NCBI GenBank assembly: GCA_023445445.1 | Contig: JAEXLD010000031.1 | Location: forward strand, 1 to 28,299 | Direction: 5' to 3' | DNA length: 28,299 nucleotides | From: Bacillota bacterium | GTDB taxonomy: Bacteria; Bacillota; Clostridia; Clostridiales; Clostridiaceae | Part shown: positions 21,421-28,299 of the stretch, piece by piece | Layout of the letters: every line of letters starts with the position of its first letter | Numbering within the stretch: position 1 is the first letter of the stretch | Translations under genes and position numbers: made by a program | The notes under the pieces: generated by a model | What the model was told of the DNA's origin: nothing | What the model saw: only the letters and a program-made list of their open reading frames with translations | Databases searched by the model: none

Positions 21421-22578
21421 ATGAATTTGTTACATCCAATTTGGACAGAAATTGATTTAAATAATTTAATTAATAATATAGAGGAAATAAAGAAAAAATC
21501 TAATAATAGTAAAATAATAGGAGTTGTAAAGGCCAATGCTTATGGACATGGGGCTATTGAAGTCTCTAAAGCTTTATTAAATTGCAATGTAGAAAAACTT
21601 GCAGTTGCTAATATTGTTGAAGCAATAGAGCTTAGAGAAAATAATATTAATGCTCCAATTATGCTTCTTGGAATAAGTGAAGATTTTGCTATTGATAATT
21701 TAATTGATTATGATGTTGAGCCTACTGTTTCAACACTTCACTTTGCTAAAAATCTTAATGAAAGTGCAATTAAAAAAAATAAGATAATGAAAATTCATAT
21801 AGCTTTAGATTCTGGAATGGGTAGAATAGGTTTTAGAAATACTTCAAAAGACATAGAGGATATAGTTAGTATTTCTAAATTAAGTAACTTAAAGATAGAT
21901 AGTATTTTCTCTCATTTTTCTACAGCTGACTCTATTGATAAAAGTTATTCTAATAACCAAATGGGAATATATAATTCTATAATAAATAAACTAAAGGAAA
22001 AGGGAGTTAATATTAGTAAAAAGAATCTTTCTAATAGTGCTGCAATAATTGATATTCCTGAAAGTCATTATGATTATGTTAGACCTGGAATAATACAATA
22101 TGGTTATTATCCTTCTGATGAAGTTAATAAGAATGATATTAATATAAAGCCAGTGTTAACTTGGAAAACTAGGATAGTTCATATTAAAGAAGTAGATGAA
22201 AATGAATATATAGGATATGGTAAAACTTATAAAACAAAGAAAAAAACATTAATTGCAACCTTACCTGTTGGATATGCTGACGGATACTCTAGAGGACTTT
22301 CTAATAAGGGAAGTGTAATAATAAAAGGAAAGTTAGCTCCTATTGTAGGAAATGTCTGCATGGATCAATTTATGGTAGACGTTACCCATATAGAAGATGT
22401 AAAATCAGGAGATGAAGTTATACTTCTAGGTAGTGATGGTGAAGTAAAATTTGATGCTGAAGATATGGCAAATATATTAAATACAATTAGCTATGAAGTT
22501 CTTTGTTTGATAGGCAGAAGAGCTCCTAGAGTATATATTAAAGATAATGAAGTACTAGGTATAAGATACCTTATGTAA
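21421..22578 (+). CDS. alr: Alanine racemase
   Basis: 385 residues of a fold-type III PLP enzyme interconverting L- and D-alanine, the D-form for peptidoglycan. The PLP lysine is in VVKANAYGHGA near residue 35; HSTAD-like SHFSTADS, DYVRPGI, GYGKTYKTKK and the catalytic tyrosine region GYADGYSRGLSN are all in the expected order, with VGNVCMDQFMVDV near residue 312. An upstream in-frame ATG (21394) would place the AAGGAG site inside the gene, so the start at 21421, seven bases after AGGAG, is chosen. It is divergent from the MocR regulator that probably controls it. Confidence 0.95.
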   Translation: MNLLHPIWTEIDLNNLINNIEEIKKKSNNSKIIGVVKANAYGHGAIEVSKALLNCNVEKLAVANIVEAIELRENNINAPIMLLGISEDFAIDNLIDYDVEPTVSTLHFAKNLNESAIKKNKIMKIHIALDSGMGRIGFRNTSKDIEDIVSISKLSNLKIDSIFSHFSTADSIDKSYSNNQMGIYNSIINKLKEKGVNISKKNLSNSAAIIDIPESHYDYVRPGIIQYGYYPSDEVNKNDINIKPVLTWKTRIVHIKEVDENEYIGYGKTYKTKKKTLIATLPVGYADGYSRGLSNKGSVIIKGKLAPIVGNVCMDQFMVDVTHIEDVKSGDEVILLGSDGEVKFDAEDMANILNTISYEVLCLIGRRAPRVYIKDNEVLGIRYLM

Positions 22579-22606
22579 TCTTATATAATTTACTAAAAAT
22601 AATAAC

Positions 22607-22679
22607 AAAGGATATAAATATCATATTAGAGGCAATCTCGTAAACTTCAAGTGCCCCTCATATAATATTTATATCCTTT
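22607..22679 (-). repeat. Long intergenic hairpin, copy 2 of a three-member family
   Basis: Arms of 28 bases at 22607-22634 and 22652-22679 pair with three mismatches on the plus strand. On the minus strand two of the three become G-U pairs, so the RNA of the minus strand forms the better structure. Its loop reads CACTTGAAGTTTACG there, matching the loop of the copy at 279-350 (ACTTG[GA]AG[CT]TT[GA]C). It lies between the converging alr and corA genes, beyond the separate hairpin at 22726-22745. Confidence 0.7.
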
Positions 22680-22725
22680 CACTTAGTTAAATTTATATTT
22701 CATTTATGTACAGCACTTTCCATTT

Positions 22726-22745
22726 AAAAATCCCTAAGGATTTTT
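22726..22745. terminator. Terminator between alr and corA
   Basis: AAAAATCC and GGATTTTT form an 8-bp stem around a four-base loop with a T-run on both exits. Confidence 0.7.
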
Positions 22746-22748
22746 TCA

Positions 22749-22776
22749 TTAACTATTAACTATTAACTATTAACTT
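22749..22776 (-). repeat. Tandem 7-base array (TAGTTAA type) after corA
   Basis: Four consecutive 7-mers on the minus strand (AAGTTAA then three TAGTTAA) begin six bases after the corA stop. TAA and TAG occur in all three frames. The unit differs from the array at 4602-4643 but the period, strand and position after a stop are the same. Confidence 0.75.
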
Positions 22777-22782
22777 TTACCT

Positions 22783-23637
22783 TTACAAGTACTTCTTTTT
22801 TTTAAAATAAATAACTTGTATAACTATTATTATTAAAGTAGCAATCATAGATATCTCAAATCCATTTTTACTTCCTACTAAAGGCATAGTTAAAAAGTTC
22901 ATTCCAAAAATCCCTGATATTATATTTAAAGGTAATGGTAAAACAGTAATTACAGTAAGTAATTGCATAGTTCTATTCATTTTGTTTGAAAGTTCAGAGT
23001 TAAAAATATCTAAGCATGAAAAGATAGATGATTCAATATTCTCTACTAATCCTAATGTATTATCTAAAACTAATAAGACTTTATCAAATAAATCTAAACT
23101 GCTAAATTCATCATCTAAATAAGTTATAATAAATTTATAACTAGTAATAAATCTTTTTATTAAAGATACTGATTTTTTTACATTTAATATTTCTTTATTA
23201 TTAGTTTCTCCATAATTAACTGCCCTTTGAAATAACTTGTCCACTTTTTGTTCTATTTTCAATAATTCTTCATTATAGGAATAGGACAAATATTGAAATA
23301 AAAATAAGCAAATCATATACTTATCTACTTTATTATTTAAAGACATTTTTTCTTTTAAAAAATCTATAAAACCCTCATTGTAATAATTTAATGTAAATTT
23401 ATCTTTTTCTATTGTACTCTCAACAAATAATTTTTCTTTTTTATTTAAAATTGGTATTTTTATCGAAATCTTGTTTTTACTTTCAATTACTACTTCTTTA
23501 TGGACGTTTACAATTTCATTTTCATTAAACCTCTTTTTATTATTTACTTCACATATATATCCAACTACATCTGATAAGTTTTCATCATGGTCTTCATTAC
23601 AAATAATATCTCCATTAGATAAAATAAAAGCTTTCAT
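22783..23637 (-). CDS. corA: CorA family divalent cation transporter
   Basis: 284 residues. The C-terminal two membrane segments carry the signature GMN at residues 245-247 (SGIFGMNFLTMPLVG), which marks the pore mouth of CorA. The preceding cytoplasmic region is the long helical funnel, with LLTVITVLPLPLNII ahead of the signature. The protein is about 30 residues shorter than the classical 316-residue form, mainly at the N-terminus. It forms a pentameric channel for magnesium; related members carry cobalt, nickel or zinc. GAGGTG precedes the ATG. It lies alone, with its own promoter and terminator. Confidence 0.92.
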   Translation of the reverse strand: MKAFILSNGDIICNEDHDENLSDVVGYICEVNNKKRFNENEIVNVHKEVVIESKNKISIKIPILNKKEKLFVESTIEKDKFTLNYYNEGFIDFLKEKMSLNNKVDKYMICLFLFQYLSYSYNEELLKIEQKVDKLFQRAVNYGETNNKEILNVKKSVSLIKRFITSYKFIITYLDDEFSSLDLFDKVLLVLDNTLGLVENIESSIFSCLDIFNSELSNKMNRTMQLLTVITVLPLPLNIISGIFGMNFLTMPLVGSKNGFEISMIATLIIIVIQVIYFKKKKYL

Positions 23638-23671
23638 ATATTCTCACCTCATTTATTCCTTATTTTTCTAT

Positions 23672-23700
23672 ATTATATACAATAAAATGTAACTAAACAA
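23672..23700 (-). promoter_or_regulatory. Promoter of corA
   Basis: On the minus strand TTGTTT and TATAAT are 17 bases apart, about 35 bases before the ATG. Confidence 0.6.
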
Positions 23701-23713
23701 CGAACATTAAAAA

Positions 23714-23737
23714 AAGAGACTGTAAAAACAGCCTCTT
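23714..23737 (-). terminator. Terminator of asnB
   Basis: AAGAGGCTGT and ACAGTCTCTT pair on the minus strand with one G-U around a four-base loop, followed by seven T. It begins 10 bases after the asnB stop. Confidence 0.85.
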
Positions 23738-23746
23738 ATTAAAGTT

Positions 23747-25585
23747 TTATACCAACTTAACATTATATTTTTTTAACCAATTATTTATTTGAATTAAATA
23801 AGCTATCATTTGGGGTCCAGTCATTAATTGGCCAAACCAAGGTGTTTTATAAGATTCACCTCTAGTATCCACTATTTCTTTAACCTTATCTCTATCTATA
23901 ATATTTAAAATTGGAGAAGATTTGTCCTTTAATATATCCCCCATTATATTACAAACTAAATCAGTATAAACTGGATTATGAGTCTTAGGATATGGGCTCT
24001 TCTTTCTGTAAATGATGTCTTCTGGTAAAACTCCCTCTAAGGCTTTTCTTAATAATCCCTTTTCTCTTCCCTTAAGTAGTTTTATATTTGATGGAATATT
24101 AAATGCATATTCTACTATTTTATAATCTGCAAATGGAACTCTTACTTCTAAACTATTTGCCATACTCATTCTGTCTTTTCTATTTAATAAATTTACCATA
24201 AACCATCTTAAATTTAAGTAAAATAATTCTCTCATTCTATATTCTAATTTACTTTCTCCATCTAAATGAGGAACCTCTTTTAAAGTGTCCCTGTAAGCAC
24301 TTTGTGCTACTTCTTCTATTTTTAAACTCTTTAATTCTGGACTTAAAATAGCTTTTCTTTCTCCTATAAACCTTGACCATGGGAAAGTCTTTGCATTAAT
24401 CATTTCTTCATTAGTAAACCATGGATATCCTCCAAATAATTCATCTGCACATTCCCCTGATAAAGCAATTACAAAATCCTTCTTTACTTCTTTACAGAAT
24501 AAATATAGAGATGAATCTACATCAGCCATACCTGGTAAATCTCTACCAACTAAAGCATCATCTAAGGCATTCACTAAGTCTGTATGGTTCAATACTACAG
24601 TTCTATGATTACTACCTATATATTTTGCCATTAATTCTGCATAATATTGATCTGAAGTTGGTTGAAATAGTGATGATTTAAAGAACTTATCATTATCTTC
24701 ATAATCTATAGAGTAAGTAGTTAATATCTTATTATTCTTTCTATACTCTTCTGCTGCTATTGCAGAAATTGCTGAAGAATCTAAACCTCCAGATAAGAAT
24801 GTACAAAGAGGTACATCACCTACTAGTTGTCTTTTTATAGCATCAGTAAGTAGTTCTCTTACATGCTCAACAGCTTCTTCTTCATTTTCATTAAATTCCT
24901 CTGCTTTAAGTTCCCAATACACACCCTTCTTTAATCCAAATTCATCTACTATTAAATATTCTCCAGGCTTAACTTCACTAATATCCTTATATACAGTTGT
25001 TCCAGGTATAACAGCTGGTCCTAATGCAAATAATTCTGTTAATCCATCTTTATCTACAACTGGTTCTACATAAGGATGCTTAAATAAGCTTTTTACTTCT
25101 GATCCAAAAATAAAAGTATTATTTTTAATGCTATAAAATAATGGTTTTACACCCATAGCATCTCTTGCTAAAACTATTCTTTTATTTTTTTCATCATAAA
25201 TGGCAAAGGCAAATATACCATTAAACTTTGAAATGGCATCTATACCCCAATTTATATATGATAAAAGTAATACTTCAGTATCAGAGTATCCTTCAAATTT
25301 ATATCCATCTTCTATTAATTCTTTTCTTAAATCTTCAGTATTATATAGCTCTCCATTATAAACAAGCACATATTCCTTTCCATCAATAGACTTTTTCATA
25401 GGTTGACCTCCACCTTCTGGGTCAACTACTATAAGCCTTCTATGTCCAAGCATAACATTATTAGAAATATACATACCTTGTGCATTAGGGCCTCTATTTA
25501 TTAATGTATCTGTCATATCTTTTAGTATTTTATTTTCTTCTTTTATATTTTTTTTGAAATTAATAAACCCTGTTATTCCACACAT
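23747..25585 (-). CDS. asnB: Asparagine synthase (glutamine-hydrolysing)
   Basis: 612 residues. After removal of Met, Cys2 of MCGITGF is the nucleophile of the N-terminal glutaminase domain. RGPNAQGMY, LGHRRLIVVDPEGGGQPM and YNGELYN (about 30-80) belong to the same domain. The C-terminal synthetase domain holds the PP-loop SGGLDSSAISA (about 266-276) and LSGECADELFGGYPWF. It makes asparagine from aspartate, glutamine and ATP. An upstream extension of 19 codons (from 25642) is open, but it runs over the promoter, and Cys2 must be N-terminal for activity, so the ATG at 25585, behind GGAAGGA, is the start. Confidence 0.96.
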   Translation of the reverse strand: MCGITGFINFKKNIKEENKILKDMTDTLINRGPNAQGMYISNNVMLGHRRLIVVDPEGGGQPMKKSIDGKEYVLVYNGELYNTEDLRKELIEDGYKFEGYSDTEVLLLSYINWGIDAISKFNGIFAFAIYDEKNKRIVLARDAMGVKPLFYSIKNNTFIFGSEVKSLFKHPYVEPVVDKDGLTELFALGPAVIPGTTVYKDISEVKPGEYLIVDEFGLKKGVYWELKAEEFNENEEEAVEHVRELLTDAIKRQLVGDVPLCTFLSGGLDSSAISAIAAEEYRKNNKILTTYSIDYEDNDKFFKSSLFQPTSDQYYAELMAKYIGSNHRTVVLNHTDLVNALDDALVGRDLPGMADVDSSLYLFCKEVKKDFVIALSGECADELFGGYPWFTNEEMINAKTFPWSRFIGERKAILSPELKSLKIEEVAQSAYRDTLKEVPHLDGESKLEYRMRELFYLNLRWFMVNLLNRKDRMSMANSLEVRVPFADYKIVEYAFNIPSNIKLLKGREKGLLRKALEGVLPEDIIYRKKSPYPKTHNPVYTDLVCNIMGDILKDKSSPILNIIDRDKVKEIVDTRGESYKTPWFGQLMTGPQMIAYLIQINNWLKKYNVKLV

Positions 25586-25613
25586 ATTTATCCTTCCTTC
25601 TTCGTTGCCTATA

Positions 25614-25642
25614 TTTATAGTTATATGACTATGTTTTGACAA
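25614..25642 (-). promoter_or_regulatory. Promoter of asnB
   Basis: On the minus strand TTGTCA and TATAAA are separated by 17 bases and stand about 30 bases ahead of the true start codon. Confidence 0.65.
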
Positions 25643-25699
25643 TCGTGATATAAAAATACTTAAAGAAACAACTTAATTCCAAAAAATCATATGAAAAAA

Positions 25700-25763
25700 G
25701 AGAGAAATATATAAAACTAACTATCACCATATTAAAGTGAAACTAGAAATATATATTTCTCTC
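25700..25763 (-). repeat. Long intergenic hairpin, copy 3 of a three-member family
   Basis: Perfect 14-base arms (GAGAGAAATATATA) are extended inward by CTA/TAG and TCAC/GTGA pairings around the loop. The minus strand shows CTAGTTTCACTT and AGTTAG, close to CTAGTGTGACTT and AGTTAG of the copy at 279-350. A six-T run follows on the minus strand, 28 bases beyond the stop of the Cof-type phosphatase gene, so it can serve as its terminator. Confidence 0.65.
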
Positions 25764-25791
25764 CTATAACCTATGTACATATTATTTCTTA

Positions 25792-26598
25792 TTACTGAAG
25801 TATAAATTTTTCTATTGCCTTAGCAACTCCATCATTATTATTACTATCAGTTATATAATCTGCTGCTTCCTTTACTTCATCAAAAGCATTTTCCATTGCT
25901 ATACCTAATCCTGCATATTCAATCATATGAAGGTCATTACCTGCATCACCTAAGGTCATAACGTTATCTTTATTTAGACCTAAGTGCTTAGCTAACATTT
26001 CAACTCCAACGCCTTTATTTACATCTTTATTTAAAAATTCTAAGAAGAAAGGTGTGCTTCTAACTACTGTATATTTTTCATATACTTCTTTAGGTAAATT
26101 TTCAACAGCCTTTTCTAAAATTTCCGGTTCATCTATCATCATAATTTTTATCATAACTTCATCATCTGAAATATTATCTATATTCATTTCATTAATTTCT
26201 ATATTATTGATTTCAGCTTCTACTTCAGTATACTTGCTAGTTTTAGGAGTTATTAATCCCATTTCTTCTGAAAAAGCATGTATGTTTACACCTAGTTCAT
26301 TACTTAATTTTCTTAAATAATGTAAATCTGCTCCAGTTAATGCTATCTTTGCTACAGATTCTTTACTTCTAGTTTTTTGAATTAAAGCTCCATTATAGCT
26401 TAAAACATAATCATTATCTGAATACATATTTAATTCTTCTAAATATCTTGAAACACCTTCTATTGGTCTTCCTGTTGCTAAAACTACTGTTACGCCTTTA
26501 TCTCTTGCTGATTGGATAGCATTTTTAGTTCTTTCTGAGATAGTTTTATCCTCTTTAAGTAAGGTACCATCCATATCAATAGCTACTAATTTGTACAT
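25792..26598 (-). CDS. Cof-type HAD-IIB phosphatase
   Basis: 268 residues. The HAD motif I DMDGTLLKED is at about 8-17, motif II appears as VVLATGRP, and the C-terminal GDAGNDLHMIEYAGLGIAM supplies the acidic motif IV. Between them lies the IIB cap that sets specificity, with SYNGALIQ at its start. Family members dephosphorylate sugar phosphates and other small phosphates; this one resembles YidA/YkrA-type enzymes. The substrate cannot be inferred. GGAGGA precedes the ATG. Confidence 0.9.
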   Translation of the reverse strand: MYKLVAIDMDGTLLKEDKTISERTKNAIQSARDKGVTVVLATGRPIEGVSRYLEELNMYSDNDYVLSYNGALIQKTRSKESVAKIALTGADLHYLRKLSNELGVNIHAFSEEMGLITPKTSKYTEVEAEINNIEINEMNIDNISDDEVMIKIMMIDEPEILEKAVENLPKEVYEKYTVVRSTPFFLEFLNKDVNKGVGVEMLAKHLGLNKDNVMTLGDAGNDLHMIEYAGLGIAMENAFDEVKEAADYITDSNNNDGVAKAIEKFILQ

Positions 26599-26630
26599 TA
26601 TAATCCTCCATATATAAAAAACTTACTTAG

Positions 26631-26639
26631 ATTATAGCA
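26631..26639 (-). promoter_or_regulatory. Extended -10 promoter of the Cof-type phosphatase gene
   Basis: TGCTATAAT on the minus strand is an extended -10 element, 33 bases before the start. No clear -35 is present, as is usual for this class. Confidence 0.45.
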
Positions 26640-26669
26640 TAATTTTTTATATAAATGTATTTATTATGT

Positions 26670-26939
26670 CTATTTATCAAATTCAACATAGGCTTTTAAT
26701 GTATTATAAAATTCATCCTTCTTCAAAACTTTAATAATTGCACCAGTTACTTCATAACTTGATGTAGTTAGAGAATCTTTTCTAATATTTAGAAGTATTT
26801 TTTCAACATCAGATGCTAATATTCTTAAATCAGATGCATTTAATAAAGCACCAGCATCTCTTGCTGCATTTTCTACACTGGTTTTAATCTTATTAATATC
26901 AAACTCTTCTAATCTTCCATCATTTTTTATTATCTTCAT
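26670..26939 (-). CDS. Solitary ATP-cone domain protein
   Basis: 89 residues that consist only of an ATP-cone domain: MKIIKNDGRLEEFDINKIKTSVENAARDAG at the start, then TTSSYEVTGAIIKVLKKDEFYNTLKAYVEFD at the end. In ribonucleotide reductases and NrdR this module binds ATP or dATP and controls activity. Here it has no reductase or zinc ribbon attached and no nrd gene near. The GTG three codons upstream is too close to AAGGGG, so the ATG at 26939 is preferred. It has its own promoter. A regulatory partner in trans is possible; the partner is not visible here. Confidence 0.85.
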   Translation of the reverse strand: MKIIKNDGRLEEFDINKIKTSVENAARDAGALLNASDLRILASDVEKILLNIRKDSLTTSSYEVTGAIIKVLKKDEFYNTLKAYVEFDK

Positions 26940-27070
26940 ATAAATCACTTCCCCTTTTTATTATTAGACATAAGTATCTATTTTATTAAAATTTAAATAA
27001 ATTTTTATTTAGGAATATTATTATTATAACTTCCAGTATTGCGTAAACTAAAAATGTATTTCTTACTATA

Positions 27071-27099
27071 ATTATACAAATATATACAATATTTATCAA
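27071..27099 (-). promoter_or_regulatory. Promoter of the ATP-cone gene
   Basis: On the minus strand TTGATA is followed after exactly 17 bases by TATAAT, a near-consensus vegetative promoter about 132 bases ahead of the ATG. The long leader shows no structure I recognise. Confidence 0.65.
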
Positions 27100-27155
27100 A
27101 CCTTTTATATTGTTCCCATATTTTGACCTATTAATATTATAATTTCCAAAATAAA

Positions 27156-27210
27156 ATACTCCCTTTATAGTTAACTTCATAACGCTAATGTTTAACTATA
27201 AAGAGAGTAT
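27156..27210 (-). terminator. Terminator of the DEAD-box helicase gene
   Basis: A 19-base stem (arms at 27156-27174 and 27192-27210) pairs completely on the minus strand with one G-U, and is followed by TTTTATTTT. It begins seven bases after the helicase stop. Confidence 0.9.
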
Positions 27211-27217
27211 ATTAGTT

Positions 27218-28299
27218 TTATTTTTTTGCTTTACTTACTTTTGCAATTTTACCTTTTACCTTTATTTCCTTATATTTCTTTAATAAGGCATTTCCTTTAC
27301 CATTTAGAATATCAACAAATGAAAAACCATCTTGAACATCAATAATTCCAATATCTTCACCTGTTAATCCCTCTAAATTACTTAAAGCCCCTAGTATATC
27401 AATATTTCTTACTTTTTTCTTTTTACCTGCACCTACGTAAATTTTCGTAACTTCACTATGTACTGATTTTTTCTTAACTACACTATTTCCATAGTTATTT
27501 TTTTGATTTTCAAAGAAATTATTTCTTCCTGAAATTACTTCTTCATAGGCTGGTATTTTTATTTCTTCTATTTTATATCCTATATATTCTTCAATATCAT
27601 CTAAAAACCTTTTTTCCCCCATAGAGGTTAAAGTTATAGCTAACCCATGCTTTTCCCCTCTACCACTTCTGCCTATTCTATGTACATAGCTTTCCTTTTC
27701 CATAGGAACTTCATAATTAAATACATTAGTTATATGACTTATATGAATTCCTCTTGCAGCAATATCAGTTGCTACCAAAACTTTAAACTCTTTATTTTTA
27801 AAGTTTTCCATAACCTTTAATCTTAATTTTTGGTCCATATCACCATGTAATTCATCAACTTTTATTTTTTCTTTTCTTAATAAAGAACTTAAACTTTTTA
27901 CAGAATCTTTAGTGTTACAGAATATTATTGAGCTTTCATCTGAATAAGTATAAAGTAACTTTAATAAAGTATTAAATTTTTCTTCTCTGCTAGAAATAAT
28001 AAATTTTTCACTTATCTTTTCTCTGTTAAATACCTTAGATTTAACCTCTAAAACCTTTGGATTTCTCATATACTTTGAGTATAATCCTTCTATTTCACTT
28101 GGAATAGTTGCTGAAAAAAGTGCAGTATTCTTATTTTTAGGTAGCTTATTTAATATCTCTGCTATCTGATCCACAAAGCCCATATTAAGCATTTTATCAG
28201 CTTCATCAATAATTACATATTCTATTTTACTTGTATCTAAATTACCTCTTTGTATATGATCTATTACTCTACCTGGAGTTCCAGAAACTATATGAACTC
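27218..28299 (-). CDS. dbpA: DbpA/YxiN-type DEAD-box RNA helicase (cut by the window edge)
   Basis: The frame is open to the end of the window, so the start and the first motifs are missing. About 360 residues are visible: TPGRVIDHI (motif Ib), DEAD (motif II) in VIIDEADKMLNMGF, SAT (motif III), and the second RecA-like domain with ATDIAARGI and HRIGRSGRGE. The last 75 residues (TKIYVGAGKKKKVRNIDILGALSNLEG to GFSFVDIL) are the DbpA-type RNA-binding domain that in relatives recognises hairpin 92 of 23S rRNA. It should act in assembly of the 50S subunit. An internal Met at 28192 is not the start. Confidence 0.92.
   Translation of the reverse strand, partial: VHIVSGTPGRVIDHIQRGNLDTSKIEYVIIDEADKMLNMGFVDQIAEILNKLPKNKNTALFSATIPSEIEGLYSKYMRNPKVLEVKSKVFNREKISEKFIISSREEKFNTLLKLLYTYSDESSIIFCNTKDSVKSLSSLLRKEKIKVDELHGDMDQKLRLKVMENFKNKEFKVLVATDIAARGIHISHITNVFNYEVPMEKESYVHRIGRSGRGEKHGLAITLTSMGEKRFLDDIEEYIGYKIEEIKIPAYEEVISGRNNFFENQKNNYGNSVVKKKSVHSEVTKIYVGAGKKKKVRNIDILGALSNLEGLTGEDIGIIDVQDGFSFVDILNGKGNALLKKYKEIKVKGKIAKVSKAKK

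Noticed and set aside
24421..24681. 86-codon plus-strand frame
   Set aside because: Antisense to the synthetase domain of asnB; unusual His/Leu-rich composition.
25586..25642. 19-codon N-terminal extension of asnB
   Set aside because: Runs across the promoter and would bury the catalytic Cys2 that must be N-terminal.
26986..27180. 64-codon frame, minus strand, rich in hydrophobic residues
   Set aside because: Its ATG lies in the loop of the helicase terminator, there is no ribosome binding site, and it spans the ATP-cone promoter.
28192..28192. Met codon as the start of the helicase
   Set aside because: The frame continues upstream with DEAD and TPGR motifs to the window end, so the gene is cut by the edge.

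Overview
The window looks like chromosomal DNA of a low-GC anaerobic Firmicute, most likely Clostridium sensu stricto or a close relative. The base composition is very AT-rich, ribosome binding sites are strong GGAGG types, and leaders and terminators are compact. Recognised families also fit: T-box-controlled gltX, DUF2975 with a YozG-type regulator, DbpA/YxiN helicase, clostridial Rpn nuclease and a permease/binding-protein fusion transporter. I see no rRNA, tRNA, CRISPR, prophage or intact insertion sequence. This is housekeeping and envelope DNA with accessory patches.

Layout. 1-2100: an ECF sigma factor gene (cut by the window edge) with an ECF-type promoter of its own, then an rsgA-acetyltransferase operon behind a leader that holds a short ORF and a hairpin. 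2300-5000: a second acetyltransferase, a small lipoprotein, two unrecognised membrane proteins and a 59-residue winged-helix protein. 5013-5807: an Rpn-family nuclease with a nested in-frame start behind a perfect internal Shine-Dalgarno. 5856-7860: gltX with a T-box leader. 7892-11402: a two-gene half-permease operon, a beta-helix surface protein, then a decayed second copy of the permease pair. 11571-13339: a membrane-anchored GH3 beta-N-acetylhexosaminidase and a minimal kinase-like protein. 13376-15960: DUF2975, a YozG-type regulator and a DUF4173 membrane protein with a degenerate Nudix-like N-terminus. 16126-18495: an ABC transporter for a betaine-like or ergothioneine-like compound, preceded by a short ORF overlapping its start. 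18670-19857: a pentapeptide-repeat protein fused to a two-helix channel-like domain. 19906-22578: a MocR/GabR-type regulator divergent from alanine racemase. 22783-28299: corA, asnB, a Cof-type phosphatase, a solitary ATP-cone protein and a dbpA-type helicase (cut by the window edge).

How the genes may work together. Several concern the cell envelope and its stress: the ECF sigma factor, hexosaminidase, alanine racemase with its probable regulator, beta-helix protein and channel-like protein. Translation is served by gltX, rsgA and dbpA. The most interesting candidates are the nested Rpn product, a family of three long intergenic hairpins with a shared loop motif, 7-base stop-codon arrays after two genes, the two leader ORFs, and the channel-like pentapeptide protein.
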